Part shown: piece by piece, positions 62,746 through 64,000 of the stretch
How positions within the stretch are numbered: the stretch's first letter is position 1
Layout: the number at the start of each line of letters is the position of its first letter
From: Balanoglossus misakiensis
Taxonomy: Eukaryota; Hemichordata
Length of the DNA: 64,000 bases
Direction: 5' to 3'
NCBI GenBank assembly: GCA_040954595.2
Contig: CM082582.2
Span: 7,998,001 to 8,062,000 of the forward strand
The notes under the pieces: generated by a model
What the model saw: only the letters and a program-made list of their open reading frames with translations
Told to the model about the DNA's origin: nothing
Databases searched by the model: none
Program-made: the position numbers and the translations under genes

Positions 62746-64000
62746 ATGTGTTACCCTGACTAAAGTTCCTTGATGTTCCCTTCTAAAGGTGCACCTTCTT
62801 TTCCTGCTCGGTGAATTTGGTGTTCAGAGTGTGACATGCATTGTTTCACGCATGTTGTGACGTCACATTGTAAATCTGCATAACTCATACCCCCAAGCAA
62901 GACGCAAGCTGTGCTTCAGCAAGCAAGCAAGACAATTTGAATAAATTTCTCTGTGTAACCAAATCACTGCATCAAAGTAACGACTAGACAGCTTTGCCCG
63001 TAGATACGGTCTAAAAGACAAGTGGAGTCGTTGCACTGGTGGAGAATCCGGTTACTATTTCAGATTCCACTTTGTATTCGTCGCCGTTTCTGCGAGGGCT
63101 GTTCCCGCGCAAACGACATTCTTTTTCGTCGTGTCCGTCGGCCATTGTGCGATCAGAAGCAGGGCAAATGGGTGCATTTTTTAGTTAAACCTGAAAGAAT
63201 TTAATTACATCTTAATCCCTGTACGGATCAAGACGTGGTTCAGTGGGAGTGGTTGAAGGCAGCTTTCACCAGAACAGAATTTTTGCCGCGATTTCTGATG
63301 CAACGTCACCATGAGTGTGCACACGGATCATTTCACTCAGGGGATGTCTCCAACCGACCGCGCTCAGTTTTGATTACGGCTCCGCTAGCAACTGTAATTA
63401 CCTGAAATTACCATAAGATGGAGTCCTAATCAAGTTAATGAGCCACAGTTTTTCCTATTAGTGGGGTCTATATGAGGTCTTAAGAAAGCGATTGTAACTG
63501 TGATTGAAATAGCAGCCGTTTGACGCCAGGTAACCCGTCGCATGGTTAACGTGTTTTAACTGAAATAAAAACTCGTTTTATTGATTGTACACGAAAGTGT
63601 CCAAATTCCCAGACGCAGTGGAGGCATTTTGGCATCCGACTCGCAGGAGATGCATTAATTTTAGGGCTTATTTTGAAGAGCGAATGTTTTTCCCCGGTTG
63701 TCCAGCAACCTTTGATTTCTCTGTGACATCTGTAACCGACCGAGACTGTAATAAACCCCATCAAGGTTACGTCATTTGGTTTCTTCAAGAAGAGGTCGAA
63801 ACCGTAAATACTTTTTTTCAGTTTCATTATTTTCTCATAAACATCTATTTGCTTTTTCGTGCTCTTGCATATTCTCCCATTTTGAACGTATGTGTGAAAA
63901 TAGTGCAAGATGATTCCCTGTATAGTGATGACGCGCCATCTTTGCCCTTAATTTTTGGGTTCGTGGCAGAAGTTCTCTGTGTCGTTCAGCTTCCATGAAC

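Larger units (their letters stand above)
53575..64000 (+). other. Intron of the TRH-receptor-like gene
   Basis: More than 10 kb of noncoding sequence follows the donor. I looked for a TM6-TM7 exon (WMPYR-like and NPxxY-like coding segments) in all frames and found none, so the intron runs past the window edge. It holds a CRE palindrome at 54095-54102 and another at 62868-62875, a diverged tetranucleotide tract at 54620-54720, a C10 run at 56937-56946, and two inverted repeats listed separately. An opposed GACACTGTC/GACAGTGTC pair (56082, 56138) flanks CAGCTG E-boxes. Confidence 0.7.

Noticed and set aside
1-64000. tRNA, rRNA, known conserved microRNA or CRISPR sequences
   Set aside because: I looked for B-box-like GGTTCRA words, familiar microRNA seed-and-body sequences and regularly spaced repeats, and found none that hold up.

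Overview
The window is animal nuclear DNA: long introns, a large gene-free interval, GT/AG splice signals, microsatellites and short DNA-transposon relics, with no bacterial-style operons. Only two protein-coding loci can be supported, both on the + strand and both incomplete. Their protein families, the AT-rich noncoding DNA and the long G:C homopolymer runs fit an invertebrate deuterostome. A hemichordate is my best guess, with an echinoderm or amphioxus as alternatives; this is inference and I cannot settle it from sequence alone.

Layout. 1-3260 is intron sequence of a Friend-of-GATA (FOG/ZFPM) gene. 3261-6532 is its large last coding exon: multiple C2HC and C2H2 zinc fingers, a PLDLS CtBP-binding motif and several SUMO consensus sites. 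Its 3' UTR and polyadenylation candidates follow to about 7.8-9.4 kb. About 9.4-51.1 kb is a gene-free interval of roughly 42 kb. It holds diverged copies of a TTAA-flanked MITE-like element, three short tandem duplications, clusters of CRE/ATF motifs and a doubtful reverse-transcriptase scrap. A promoter-like block with opposed CCAAT boxes, a GC box and a TATA box lies at 51147-51301. The first coding exon of a thyrotropin-releasing-hormone-receptor-like GPCR lies at 52573-53568, running from the N-terminus through TM5 and ICL3 and ending at a GTAAGT donor. The rest of the window, 53569-64000, is the following intron; the TM6-TM7 exon is not in the window.

The two genes do not act in one pathway: one is a nuclear GATA cofactor, the other a neuropeptide receptor. 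Their adjacency is notable because human ZFPM2 and TRHR both map to 8q23, so this may be retained ancestral linkage. The other main observations are about ten perfect TGACGTCA palindromes where roughly one is expected, a very dense CGTCA/TGACG cluster at 43704-43824, nine G:C homopolymer runs of at least 9 bp, and two strong inverted repeats in the receptor intron, one containing a canonical E2F site.
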